From contig NZ_JAAAFX010000014.1 in assembly GCF_019352895.1 (NCBI RefSeq), positions 124,001-188,000 on the forward strand: a stretch of 64,000 nt of DNA. The letters are read 5' to 3'. The position numbers and the translations under genes are program-made. This stretch comes from Variovorax boronicumulans. GTDB lineage: Bacteria; Pseudomonadota; Gammaproteobacteria; Burkholderiales; Burkholderiaceae_C. Shown piece by piece: positions 50,607 through 59,275 of the stretch; within the stretch, counting starts at the first letter, position 1; the number at the start of each line of letters is the position of its first letter. A model generated the notes under the pieces. The model searched no databases. It saw only the letters and a program-made list of their open reading frames with translations, and had not been told where the DNA came from.

Positions 50607-51497
50607 ATGAATTTGCTGATCATCCTGGCCGCCACCCTGGTCGCGGGCATCGGAAGCGTCTGGGTCGCCGCACTGCTGATGCGCGTGGGTGTGCGCAGCA
50701 GCGGTGGCGTCAACCCGCAGCACCTGCTGAGCCTGGCCGCGGGCGCGCTGCTGGCCACGGCCTTCATGCACCTGCTGCCCGAGGCCTTCGAGAGCGGCAT
50801 TGCGCCGACCCTGCTGTTCGCCGCGCTGCTGTTCGGCGTGGTGTTCTTCTTCCTGCTCGACAAGGCCGAGCTGTGGCACCACGGGCACGAGCACAACGCG
50901 GCGGAGACCCAGGGCCACGCGCACGATCACCACGGTCACGACCATGCGCACGCGCATGCGCCGCGCACCGGTGGCTGGGCGGTGCTCACCGGTGACAGCG
51001 TGCATTGCTTCGGCGACGGCATCCTGATCGCCTCGGCCTTCGCCGCCGACATGCGGCTGGGCCTGGTGGCGGCATTGGCGGTGCTGGCGCACGAGGTGCC
51101 GCACCACATCGGCGACCTGGTGGTGCTGCGGCAGACCTCGGCGAACCCGCGTGCCGCCTTCATCAAGGTATCGTTGGCCGGCACCATGACGGCCCTGGGC
51201 GGGTTCGCGGGCTGGTGGCTGGTGGACCAGCTGCACACCTGGCTGCCCTATTTCCTGGTGCTGGCGAGCAGCAGCTTCATCTACGTGGCGCTGGCCGACC
51301 TGATCCCGCAGCTTCAGAAACAGCTGCCGACCCGCCAGACCTTTGCCCAGATCGCCTGGCTGGTGGCGGGCATCGTGCTGGTGACGCTGGTGAGCCGGCT
51401 CGCGCATGGCGAACACGGCCATGGTCACGACCATGGCCATGGTGAACCTGGTCATTCGCACAGCGAAACGGCGCCCGCCTCCGACCCCAGGCATTGA
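50607..51497 (+). CDS. ZIP-family divalent metal transporter
   Basis: This 296-residue membrane protein has about eight helices. Helix 4 holds HCFGDGILIASAF and helix 5 HEVPHHIGDLVVL, the paired metal-site motifs of ZIP proteins. A long His-rich cytoplasmic loop (residues about 92-120) and a His-rich C-terminus (GHGHDHGHGEPGHSH) should buffer metal. Zinc import is the usual role. The start ATG is at 50607. A DUF2796/ABC/DUF3299 zinc-type operon lies nearby on the other strand. Confidence 0.9.
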   Translation: MNLLIILAATLVAGIGSVWVAALLMRVGVRSSGGVNPQHLLSLAAGALLATAFMHLLPEAFESGIAPTLLFAALLFGVVFFFLLDKAELWHHGHEHNAAETQGHAHDHHGHDHAHAHAPRTGGWAVLTGDSVHCFGDGILIASAFAADMRLGLVAALAVLAHEVPHHIGDLVVLRQTSANPRAAFIKVSLAGTMTALGGFAGWWLVDQLHTWLPYFLVLASSSFIYVALADLIPQLQKQLPTRQTFAQIAWLVAGIVLVTLVSRLAHGEHGHGHDHGHGEPGHSHSETAPASDPRH

Positions 51498-51574
51498 GCG
51501 GGATCGGGTTGCATGCCCGGTCGAAGAGGCGCAGCATGGGTGGCCTCATTCCGTCCTTGCTGGAGACCCGTGCC

Positions 51575-51808
51575 ATGACCGCTGCCGACCCGCGCCCGCG
51601 CACCGTACCGCCCTTGATGGCGGACGATGCCAACGACCTCGACGACGCCGAAGAGAGCCTGGGCGACAGCCTCGATGTGTCCGAGCCCTCGGCCACCGAC
51701 GAACTGTCGGAGGAGACCGGCATCGACCTCAGCGATGCCAGTGAACTCGATGCCGACAACGTGCCGGCCGACGAGGAGCACGACCGGATCATGCAGGCCC
51801 CGGACTGA
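51575..51808 (+). CDS. Small acidic hypothetical protein
   Basis: This 77-residue, strongly acidic protein (ANDLDDAEESLGDSLDVSEP, many Asp and Glu) has no membrane segment, no signal and no cysteine. It is probably disordered. The ATG at 51575 follows GGAG. It is not recognised as a family. It lies 77 bases after the ZIP gene on the same strand and could be co-transcribed. Confidence 0.55.
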   Translation: MTAADPRPRTVPPLMADDANDLDDAEESLGDSLDVSEPSATDELSEETGIDLSDASELDADNVPADEEHDRIMQAPD

Positions 51809-51843
51809 GTTCCAGGGCGTGCCGCCCATCGGCGGCGCGTGAC

Positions 51844-53982
51844 TCAGGGCCGCTGTTCTTCCGGCGGCCGACGGCCCGGTGGGCGCTGGCCTGCCGCTGC
51901 CGCCTGTGCATGTTGGCGCGCCTGCTCTTCCGCCTGGCGCCGTTGCTGCTGACCCTGTTCCTGCTGCTGGCGCTGCGCCTGCTCCTGTTGATGGCGCTGC
52001 TGCTGCATCTGTTGCTGCTGTTGTTGCTGGCGCGATTGCTCGGCTTGGCGGCGCTGCTGCTCCTGCTGTTGTTGTTGTTGCGCCTGCGCAGCCTGGTGCC
52101 TCTGCTGATCCTGTGATTGGCGCTGGCGCTCCTGGGCCTGCTGCTGCTGCTGCTGACGCGCCTGCTCCTGTTGCCGCGTTTGTGCATCGAGCTGCTGGCG
52201 CTGCTGCTCCTGCTGCGTACGGGCCTGGTCGGTCCGGCGCTGCTGGTCGGCGGCTTGTTGCTGCCGCCGTTGCTCTTCCTGCTGGGCCTGTTGCTGGCGT
52301 TGCTTTTGCTGGCCTTGCGCCTGCATCTGCTGTTGGCGCTGTTGCTCCTGCTGCGTGCGCGCCTGGTCGGTCCGGTGCTGCTGGTCGGCCGCCTGCTGCT
52401 GCCGCCGTTGCTCTTCCTGCTGGGCCTGCTGCTGGCGTTGCTGCAGTTGCTGGTTTTGCGCCTGCACCTGCTGCTGGCGCTGTTGCTCCTGCTGCGTGCG
52501 CGCCTGGTCGGTCCGGTGCTGCTGGTCGGCTGCCTGTTGCTGCCGTCGCTGTTCTTCCTGCTGCGCCTGCTGCTGGCGTTGCTGCTGCTGCTGCTGCTGA
52601 CCTTGCGCCTGTATCTGTTGCTGGCGCTGTTGCTCCTGCTGCGTGCGGGCCTGGTCGGTCCGGCGTTGCTGCTCGGCGGCCTGTTGCTGCCGGCGCTGTT
52701 CTTCCTGCTGCGCCTGTTGCTGCCGTTGCTGCAGCTGCTGGCTCTGGGCCTGCATCTGCTGCTGGCGCTGCTGTTCCTGCTGTTGCCGGACCTGGTCGCG
52801 CTGGGCTTGTTGCTGTTGCTGCTGCTGTGGGGCCGCCTGCACGAGCTGCGGCGGCGGTGGCTGCTGGCGCTGCGCGGGCGCGTTGTTGTTGTAGACGTTG
52901 CGGATGTTGTTGTTCGTGATCGTCTCGGAACGCGAGACGTAGCTCGACTGGTTGTAGATCACCGTCGGGCGGTCCTGCGCACGCCGCTCCGGTGGCCGGC
53001 CGTCGGGCCGCCGTTCGTCGCGGCCCCGGTCGCCCCAGTTCATGCCCCACGAGTTCCAGCCCCAGCCGTGGCGCTCGATGGCGCTGCCGACGATCACGCC
53101 GAGCCCGAAGGTCACGGCGCCGGCGGTGGCGATCTGCGCATTGCTGTAGCCCGGCTGCACATAGACGGGCGGCGGGGGCGGTGCATAGGCATAGCCCGGG
53201 TAGACCGGCAAGGGCTCGCCGTAGATCTGCTGCGGGTCGTAGCGCGGCACATAGACCACGTCGGGTTGCGCCGGGGCGATGGTGATGAGCTGCTGCGGCG
53301 CCTCGATGATCGGCGGGCCCGCATAGATCGGCTGGGCGTTGGGGTCGGCCGTGTAGACCGGTGTGGCCGTGGCCGCCGACGCGGCCGCCACCTTGAGTTG
53401 CGGCGTGCTCTTGAGCCGGCCGGCGTGCTGGGCGCGCTGGCGCATCACCTGCACGGCGTTCAGCACATCGGCGGGGTCGTTGTAGTAGGCCTGGCCCAGC
53501 GCGGTGGTCCAGGGCAGGTTCTTCGCCATTTGGTCGAGCACCGTGCGGAAGGCCGTGAGCGACTTGATGCTCGGGTCCCAGGCCTGGCGCTCCGCGGCGT
53601 CGGCCAGGGGGCCGGCCTTGAGCGCGGCATTCTGGGCCAGCCACTGGTCGGCGGCCGTGATCTGGTCGGGATAGGTCGCGCCGGCAAGCACCTGTGCCAC
53701 CAGCTTGTCGGGGTAGAGCGCGATCGGCGCCACCATCTGGTAGAGCTGCTCGGCCGAGGGCGGCGTGTAGGCGGGAGCCGGGGGCGGTGCGGACGCCGCC
53801 ACGGGCTGGGTCGCGGCGATTGGTGCGGTGGCGGGCGCCGCGGCCGGGGGCTCGGCGGGCTTGTTGCAGCCGGCCAGCACGAGCACCGCTGCACTCATCG
53901 CGGCGAGGATGAAGGGGGTGTGCGGCCGGCGCACCGAAGGGGCCGTTGCGGCGCGCGGCGCCGATCGCTGAAGTTGAGCCAT
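51844..53982 (-). CDS. DUF3300 lipoprotein with long Gln-rich repeat tail
   Basis: This 712-residue protein starts with a lipoprotein signal (VLVLAGC, Cys39). A DUF3300 domain follows (QLYQMVAPIALYPDKLVAQV, WTTALGQAYYNDPADVLNAV, VVYVPRYDPQQIYG) with a hydrophobic Gly-rich segment near residue 285. From about residue 385 to 690 it is almost pure Gln, Arg, Ala and Glu, including four copies of a 46-49 residue unit with RTDQARTQQEQQRQQ. The tail is likely a long coiled coil or disordered arm in the periplasm. Family function is unknown. The tail DNA invites slippage and assembly error, so its length is uncertain. Confidence 0.82.
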   Translation of the reverse strand: MAQLQRSAPRAATAPSVRRPHTPFILAAMSAAVLVLAGCNKPAEPPAAAPATAPIAATQPVAASAPPPAPAYTPPSAEQLYQMVAPIALYPDKLVAQVLAGATYPDQITAADQWLAQNAALKAGPLADAAERQAWDPSIKSLTAFRTVLDQMAKNLPWTTALGQAYYNDPADVLNAVQVMRQRAQHAGRLKSTPQLKVAAASAATATPVYTADPNAQPIYAGPPIIEAPQQLITIAPAQPDVVYVPRYDPQQIYGEPLPVYPGYAYAPPPPPVYVQPGYSNAQIATAGAVTFGLGVIVGSAIERHGWGWNSWGMNWGDRGRDERRPDGRPPERRAQDRPTVIYNQSSYVSRSETITNNNIRNVYNNNAPAQRQQPPPPQLVQAAPQQQQQQQAQRDQVRQQQEQQRQQQMQAQSQQLQQRQQQAQQEEQRRQQQAAEQQRRTDQARTQQEQQRQQQIQAQGQQQQQQQRQQQAQQEEQRRQQQAADQQHRTDQARTQQEQQRQQQVQAQNQQLQQRQQQAQQEEQRRQQQAADQQHRTDQARTQQEQQRQQQMQAQGQQKQRQQQAQQEEQRRQQQAADQQRRTDQARTQQEQQRQQLDAQTRQQEQARQQQQQQAQERQRQSQDQQRHQAAQAQQQQQQEQQRRQAEQSRQQQQQQQMQQQRHQQEQAQRQQQEQGQQQRRQAEEQARQHAQAAAAGQRPPGRRPPEEQRP
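52180..52730. repeat. Tandem repeats of about 140 bp coding the Gln-rich tail
   Basis: Near-identical blocks such as CTGCTGGTCGGC followed by GCTGCCGCCGTTGCTCTTCC recur at about 52239, 52378, 52519 and 52666. Periods are 139, 141 and 147 bases, all multiples or near-multiples of the codon frame with small in-frame changes. This is an in-gene tandem array, not a CRISPR or satellite. Confidence 0.8.
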
Positions 53983-54168
53983 GTCTCGCTTCCTGAGGGT
54001 GACGAACGTGATCGGTGGCGGCCGGCATCGTCTGCGTGCGCCGCCATCCTCTCAACGTTCACCCTGACCCGGCCGCCGACCGCAGGTGTGACAGTGCGTT
54101 TCCTCTGCGCGTGTCAGCGCCGATGCTCCTTGGGCCCCGTCACGGAGCCAAGGCGGGCTGCCGGCCGC

Positions 54169-54741
54169 TCAGTTCTTCGCACCGCCGCCGTAGGCCGTCA
54201 CGCTCTGCGCATCCATGCGGTAGCCGGCCACGCCCATGCCCGAGTCGCTGCGCGCGGTCTTGAGCGTGCCGACCACCCAGACCGCGTCCATGGCGCGGAA
54301 CTTCGCGGCCTTGGCCGGGTGCACGTGCAGGATCTGGTTGGCCGGCGGCGGCGGCGTGTGGATGCAGGCGCCGAAGTAGGGCACCAGCAGGAACTCGGTG
54401 ATCTCGCCGGCCTTCTTCTGCTCCAGCGGCACGATGTAGCCGGGGATCCTGACCTGCGCGCCGTCGAGCGACGCATTGACCGGCGCGTTGTCGAAGGCCT
54501 GCTGCATCTTCTTCATCAGCGCGGTGGCGCGCGGGTCGCCGTCCTGCAGCCGGCCGATGTCGGTGGCGCTGAAGTCCTTCATCGGGTCCCAGTCCTTGGG
54601 CACCAGTTCTTCCCAGACGATCTCGCGCACCGCGCCCGGCCGGGCCTTGGCCGGCACCGCGGGTTCGGCCGCGGGCGCGGGCAGCAGGGCGAGGGTGCCC
54701 GCGGTGAGGACGAGGGCGCGCAGCAGGTGGAGGGGCTTCAT
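54169..54741 (-). CDS. DUF3299-family periplasmic protein
   Basis: This 190-residue protein has a Sec signal (residues 1-25) and the DUF3299 core: EIVWEELVPKDWDP, VRIPGYIVPLEQ and the Cys/His-bearing FGACIHTPPPPANQILHVH. Members occur with ABC permeases and DUF2796 proteins in zinc-responsive operons. The C-x-H and HVH residues could bind metal. It is the last gene of the operon, 37 bases after the permease. Confidence 0.88.
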   Translation of the reverse strand: MKPLHLLRALVLTAGTLALLPAPAAEPAVPAKARPGAVREIVWEELVPKDWDPMKDFSATDIGRLQDGDPRATALMKKMQQAFDNAPVNASLDGAQVRIPGYIVPLEQKKAGEITEFLLVPYFGACIHTPPPPANQILHVHPAKAAKFRAMDAVWVVGTLKTARSDSGMGVAGYRMDAQSVTAYGGGAKN

Positions 54742-54778
54742 GGCAAGTGTCCTGGGTCCAAGGGCGAAGTGTCCGGTT

Positions 54779-56041
54779 TCAAAGGCGCGGCGACAGCCCG
54801 TCGGCCAGCGAGAGCCGGTAGGCGCGCAGCGCGGGCAGCAGGCTGGCGAGCCAGCCGGCGCCGAGCAGCGCGGCCAGCAGCAGTGCCTCGTTGGCGGTCG
54901 GGGTCGACAGCGCCAGTGTGAGCCCGAAGTGTGACTGCAGCCAGGGCGACAACGCGGCGATGCCCAGCACCGCCGCCGCCGTGCCGACCAGCACGCCGGC
55001 CAGCGTGACCAAGGCGCCCTCGATCGCCAGCAACGCCAGCACATGGCGCAGGCCTGCGCCAGCCGCGCGCAGCACGGCGAGCTCACGCCGGCGCTGGTCC
55101 AGCCCGGCCAGCACCACCGACACCAGACCCGCGAGGCTCACCAGCGCGACCAGCGCCGACATCAGCAGCAGGGCGTTCTCGCCGACGCCGACCATGTCCC
55201 ACAGCGCGTCCAGCGCCACGCCGGGCAGCACCGCCATCAGCGGCTCGCCGCCGTAGGTCGAGACCCAGCGCTGCACGCCGAACACCGCCGAGCGGTTCTT
55301 CAGGCCGACCAGCGCGGCCGTCACGTTCTTGGGCGTGAGGTCGAGCTGGCGCAGCTGTTCGGTCGACAGCCGCAGGCCGGGCAGCGGCGCGCCGCCGCGC
55401 CAGTCGGCATGGAGGGCCTCCATCGCCTCGAGCCCGATGTGCACCGTGCGGTCGACCGGCGTGCCGGTGCGCGCGAGGATGCCGACCACGGTGAAGGGCT
55501 TGTCGGCATGCTCGGCCACGATCAGTTCGCCCGTGCCGTGCGCCAGCGTGATGCGCTGGCCGACCCGGTAGCCCAGGCGCTCGGCCACCTCGGCGCCCAC
55601 GACCGCGTCGAACAGGCCCTCGAAGGGCCGGCCTTCTTGTAGAACCAGCGGTTGGCGGTCACCGTAGTGGAAGTGCGTGAAGTAGGCGGGCGTGGTCGCG
55701 AGCACCGCGAAGCCGCGGTGCGAATCGCCCAGCGACAGCGGCACGACCCAATCCACGCCCGGGTGCGCGGACAGCGCCTGCACGCTGGTCCAGGCGATGT
55801 TGTTGGTGGCCGCGCCGATGCGGAACACGGCGTACAGCAGCAGCTCGGTCGAGCCGGTGCGCGCGCCCACGATCAGGTCGGTGCCCGAGACGGCCGACGA
55901 GAAGCTGTCGCGCAGCTGCGTGCGGATGCGTTCCACGCCCAGCAGCAGCAGCGTCGACAGCGCGATCGACAGCACCGTCAGCATGAGCGTGGTGCGGCGG
56001 TTCCAGGCGCTGCGCCAGGCGATGGAGAACAGCGCGCTCAT
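54779..56041 (-). CDS. FtsX-like ABC transporter permease
   Basis: This 420-residue permease has one N-terminal helix (TTLMLTVLSIALSTLLLLGV), a large periplasmic MacB-type domain (residues about 45-270) and three C-terminal helices with the FtsX region ELAVLRAAGAGLRHVLALLA. Such type VII ABC proteins move lipoproteins or drive periplasmic mechanics rather than import. It overlaps the ATPase gene by four bases. With DUF2796 and DUF3299 it forms a conserved set of uncertain substrate, linked to zinc in Vibrio. Confidence 0.88.
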   Translation of the reverse strand: MSALFSIAWRSAWNRRTTLMLTVLSIALSTLLLLGVERIRTQLRDSFSSAVSGTDLIVGARTGSTELLLYAVFRIGAATNNIAWTSVQALSAHPGVDWVVPLSLGDSHRGFAVLATTPAYFTHFHYGDRQPLVLQEGRPFEGLFDAVVGAEVAERLGYRVGQRITLAHGTGELIVAEHADKPFTVVGILARTGTPVDRTVHIGLEAMEALHADWRGGAPLPGLRLSTEQLRQLDLTPKNVTAALVGLKNRSAVFGVQRWVSTYGGEPLMAVLPGVALDALWDMVGVGENALLLMSALVALVSLAGLVSVVLAGLDQRRRELAVLRAAGAGLRHVLALLAIEGALVTLAGVLVGTAAAVLGIAALSPWLQSHFGLTLALSTPTANEALLLAALLGAGWLASLLPALRAYRLSLADGLSPRL

Positions 56042-56736
56042 CGGGTGGTGGCGCGGTTGAGGTCCGGCAGCCGCAGCACACGGGCGAAGCGCGCCGCGAT
56101 GCGCTGGTCGTGGCTCACGAACACCAGCGCGCTGTGGTGTGCCTGGCAGGCCGCCAGCAGCACCTCGAGGAAGGCCTCGCGGTGGCCCTCGTCGAGGGCC
56201 GAGGTGGGTTCGTCGGCGATCACCAGTTCGGGCTGGCCGATCAGTGCGCGCGCCGCGGCCACGCGCTGTTGCTGGCCCACCGACAGCTGCAGCGCCGGGC
56301 GGCGCCACAGGGTGCGATCCAGGCCCATGCCGGCGAGCAGGTCCTCGGCCTGGGCGCGCGGCGTGCCGTGCTGCTGCGCGGCGCGGTTGCGGCGGCGGTC
56401 GGAAAAGCGGCAGGGCAGCAGCACGTTGTCGAGCACGCTCAGGTAGGGCAGCAGGTTGAACTGCTGGAAGATGTAGCCCACGTGCGCGACGCGGCAGCGG
56501 TCCCGGGCCGCACCCGAAAGCGCGGCCCAGTCGTGGCCCAGCAGCGTGGCGCGGCCGCTGTCGGCCACCAGCACGCCGGCCATCAGCGACAGCAGCGTGC
56601 TCTTGCCGCAGCCGCTGGGGCCATGCAGGAACAGCGTGTCGCCGGCCAGGACCTCGAGCCGCTCGATGTCGATGCACGGCGCTGCGGCGCCCGGCCAGCC
56701 GAAGCGCAGCGCTTCGATGGCGAGCACCTGGCTCAT
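56038..56736 (-). CDS. ABC transporter ATP-binding protein (LolD/MacB type)
   Basis: This 232-residue ATPase has Walker A HGPSGCGKSTLLSLM, signature LSVGQQQRVAAARAL and Walker B LVIADEPTSALDEGH. It belongs to the LolD/MacB group that pairs with FtsX-like permeases. It starts seven bases after the DUF2796 stop and overlaps the permease start by four bases. Confidence 0.92.
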   Translation of the reverse strand: MSQVLAIEALRFGWPGAAAPCIDIERLEVLAGDTLFLHGPSGCGKSTLLSLMAGVLVADSGRATLLGHDWAALSGAARDRCRVAHVGYIFQQFNLLPYLSVLDNVLLPCRFSDRRRNRAAQQHGTPRAQAEDLLAGMGLDRTLWRRPALQLSVGQQQRVAAARALIGQPELVIADEPTSALDEGHREAFLEVLLAACQAHHSALVFVSHDQRIAARFARVLRLPDLNRATTR

Positions 56737-56743
56737 TGCGGCG

Positions 56744-57289
56744 TCACTTGCCCCACGCGAGCCGCGCGTTGGGCCGCTTGAGCGTGCGCTTGAACTGGCC
56801 CTGGGGCGAGACGATCTGGACCTCGATCTGGCGCGGGCCCTTGAAGGCGGTGAACAGTGCCACGTCGATGAACTTCACGGCCGAGGCGGTGGCGCAGTTG
56901 AAGGCGAAGGTGGCGTCGATGTCGGCATGGGCGCCGGCCGCCGGCGCCGCGGCATCGGCCTTGCCCAGGCCCAGCACCGGCGCGCGCAGGTCGACCGGGC
57001 CCAGCTTGCAGTTGCCGGCCGGATCGATCGCGAACAGCGTGTCGGCGGCGCGCAGCCTGGCCACGGCCTCGTCGACCGTCTTCTTCTCGGCATCGCTGCG
57101 CGGTGCGCGCTCGAAGCCAAGGAAGTTGTCCAGCGGTGCTTCCATCATGATCACCACGGTCGGGCCCTCGACCGCGACATCGAGCTTGACCTGGCCATGC
57201 ACGTGGGCCTTCTGTTGCGCCTGCGCCGCGAAGGGCAGCGTGCACAGTGCGGCGGAAAGAAGGAGAAGACGGGACAGTCCTCGGTTCAT
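56744..57289 (-). CDS. DUF2796 (ZrgA-like) periplasmic protein
   Basis: This 181-residue protein has a signal peptide (ALCTLPFAAQAQ) and then the family start KAHVHGQVKLDVAVEG, with metal-ligand histidines. APLDNFLGFERAPRSDAEKK and the C-terminal RQIEVQIVSPQGQFKRTL are also typical. The Vibrio cholerae homologue ZrgA is a Zur-regulated zinc-binding protein encoded with an ABC transporter. The central loop here is short and has only one extra His (GAHADID), whereas many homologues are His-rich. It overlaps sseA by four bases. Confidence 0.87.
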   Translation of the reverse strand: MNRGLSRLLLLSAALCTLPFAAQAQQKAHVHGQVKLDVAVEGPTVVIMMEAPLDNFLGFERAPRSDAEKKTVDEAVARLRAADTLFAIDPAGNCKLGPVDLRAPVLGLGKADAAAPAAGAHADIDATFAFNCATASAVKFIDVALFTAFKGPRQIEVQIVSPQGQFKRTLKRPNARLAWGK

Positions 57290-58206
57290 GGTGCGGCGCC
57301 TTGCCGGGTCGGCAGCCCCGGGGTGTTGCTCCATTCGCTCCAGCTGCCGGCATAGAGCGCGGTCGACCCCAGGCCCGCGATGCGCATCGCGAGCAGGTTG
57401 GGCAGGGCGCTCACGCCGCTGCCGCACTGGTGGACGACCGTCGAGGGATCGCGTCCGGCCAGCAGGGTTTCGAATTCGGCGCGCAACTGCGCGGCGGGCT
57501 TGAACTTGCCGTCCGGACCGATGTTCTCGGCGAAGGGGCGGTTGAGCGCCCCGGGGATGTGACCGGCGATCGGGTCCAGAGGTTCCACCTCGCCGCGGTA
57601 ACGGGCACCCGCGCGGGCGTCGATCAGCGTCTGGCGCGCAGCGCCGAGTCCGGCCGCGACCTGTTGCGTGCCGACCAGCGCGACGCGCGGTTCCGAGGGC
57701 ACGAAGTTCGACTGGAAGTGCGCCGGCTCCTCGCCCTGCGCCACTGCGCCGCCCGTGGCCTGCCAGGCCTGCAGGCCGCCGTCGAGCACCGCAACCGCCT
57801 CGTGGCCCATCCACTGCAGCATCCACCAGAGCCGGCCGCAGTAATTGGCGCCGTTGCGGTCGTAGACCACGGCCTGCATGCCGTTGGAGAAGCCCACGCT
57901 CGACAGCCAGATGGCGAACTTCTCGCGGCTGGGCAGCGGGTGGCGGCCGCCCGAGGCGGGCACGCCGTCGTCGTGCGCCACCACCACCGCGCCGTCCTTG
58001 CCGGGCAGGCCGTGGGGGGCGCTCAGGGCTTCGTCGAGGCTGGCGTACACCGCGCCGGCGATGTGCAGCTCGAGGTACTGGGCGGCGCCGGCTGCGGGCT
58101 TCATCAGGTCGAAGCTGCAGTCGAACACCATCAGCGGCGTGCCGGCCGCCTGCAGGGCCTGCAGTTGTTCGGGGGAGATCAGGGTGTCGTAGCGGGGGGT
58201 GGACAT
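57286..58206 (-). CDS. sseA: Thiosulfate/3-mercaptopyruvate sulfurtransferase
   Basis: This 306-residue protein has two rhodanese domains; the C-terminal one carries catalytic Cys261 in VVHQCGSGVSA. The loop is CGSGVS, typical of mercaptopyruvate sulfurtransferases, rather than the CRxGxR/T of thiosulfate rhodaneses. It is the first gene of a run sseA, DUF2796, ABC ATPase, permease, DUF3299 with overlaps or very short gaps. A functional tie between sulfur transfer and metal uptake is not established. Confidence 0.9.
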   Translation of the reverse strand: MSTPRYDTLISPEQLQALQAAGTPLMVFDCSFDLMKPAAGAAQYLELHIAGAVYASLDEALSAPHGLPGKDGAVVVAHDDGVPASGGRHPLPSREKFAIWLSSVGFSNGMQAVVYDRNGANYCGRLWWMLQWMGHEAVAVLDGGLQAWQATGGAVAQGEEPAHFQSNFVPSEPRVALVGTQQVAAGLGAARQTLIDARAGARYRGEVEPLDPIAGHIPGALNRPFAENIGPDGKFKPAAQLRAEFETLLAGRDPSTVVHQCGSGVSALPNLLAMRIAGLGSTALYAGSWSEWSNTPGLPTRQGAAP

Positions 58207-58238
58207 GGGAACTCCTTGCAGGAACGGGGGGACAGACG

Positions 58239-59171
58239 TCAGTGTTCTTCGGCCGGCGCCTTAGGCAGCGAGCGTTGGCGCAGGAAGGTGGCGGCGATGC
58301 CGCTCAGGATGATCAGGCCCATGCCGGCCCAGCCGCTCAGGTCCAGCCGGTCGTCGAACAGCAGGGCGCCGTAGATGGCCGCGAAGATGATGCCCGAGTA
58401 CTGCAGGTTGGCCACCAGCAGCGTACCGCTTTCCGACTTGGCCGTGGCATAGGCGCGCGTCATGCACAGCTGGCCCAGCGCCGCGAGCACGCCCACCGGC
58501 AGCAGCCAGGCGGCATGCGCCCAGGACCATTGGGCCCAGGGCGTGAAGCCGTCGATCACCGTGACCAGGCCGCCCGCGACGGCCGAGCCGACCGCGAAGT
58601 AGAAGACCGTGCGCGCTTCGGGTTCGCCGGCGCGCGAGAGTGCCACCACCTGCATGTAGGCGAAGGCGGCGGTCATGCCCGAGAACAGGCCCAGCAGGCT
58701 GGCGAAGCCCTGGCTGCTGTCGACGCTGGGCTTGAGCATCATCACCACGCCCGCGAAACCGATCAGCACCGTGAGCACCATCGTTCCCTGGAACGGCGGC
58801 CGGGGAATCGAGCCGTCGCGACCGGGCACCGGCACCCAGGCCAGCAGCGCGCCGCCGACCAGGAAGGCCGCGATCCAGACGCTGCTCATGTAGTTGAGCG
58901 TGACCGCGGTGGCCAGCGGCAGGTGCGCGATCGCATAGAACCACGCGCCTAGCGATACCACGCCGATCAGGCTGCGCCAGGCATGCATGCCCGGGTAGCG
59001 CGTGCCCAGCGAGACGCCGCGGTTGCGCGCCAGCAGCCAGAGGAAGACGATGCCGATCAGGCCGCGGTAGAACACCAGTTCGGCGCTGGTGAACCAGGCC
59101 GAGGCGATCTTGACGCACAGCCCCATGGTGGCAAAAAACAAGGCGCCCAGAACCATCCACAGAGCTTGCAT
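58239..59171 (-). CDS. EamA/DMT-family permease
   Basis: This 310-residue protein has ten predicted helices in two EamA repeats, starting LWMVLGALFFATMGLCVKIA and including LIGVVSLGAWFYAIAHLPLA and GTLLVANLQYSGIIFAAIYG. It is an inner-membrane carrier of unknown substrate, in the riboflavin/S-adenosylmethionine/amino-acid exporter group. It lies 33 bases upstream of sseA on the same strand. Confidence 0.87.
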   Translation of the reverse strand: MQALWMVLGALFFATMGLCVKIASAWFTSAELVFYRGLIGIVFLWLLARNRGVSLGTRYPGMHAWRSLIGVVSLGAWFYAIAHLPLATAVTLNYMSSVWIAAFLVGGALLAWVPVPGRDGSIPRPPFQGTMVLTVLIGFAGVVMMLKPSVDSSQGFASLLGLFSGMTAAFAYMQVVALSRAGEPEARTVFYFAVGSAVAGGLVTVIDGFTPWAQWSWAHAAWLLPVGVLAALGQLCMTRAYATAKSESGTLLVANLQYSGIIFAAIYGALLFDDRLDLSGWAGMGLIILSGIAATFLRQRSLPKAPAEEH

Positions 59172-59275
59172 CGTTCGTCAGTCGCCGTGCTTCGGCAGGG
59201 TTGGGAGGAGGGGGCGTGAAACGCAGCGCAACGGGCTCGGCCCGACCGCGGGTGGGCGTGGTGACACGAAGTGCG

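Noticed and set aside
52180..52730. CRISPR-like array of repeats
   Set aside because: The repeats are in frame, code Gln-rich protein, and have no unique spacers of constant length.
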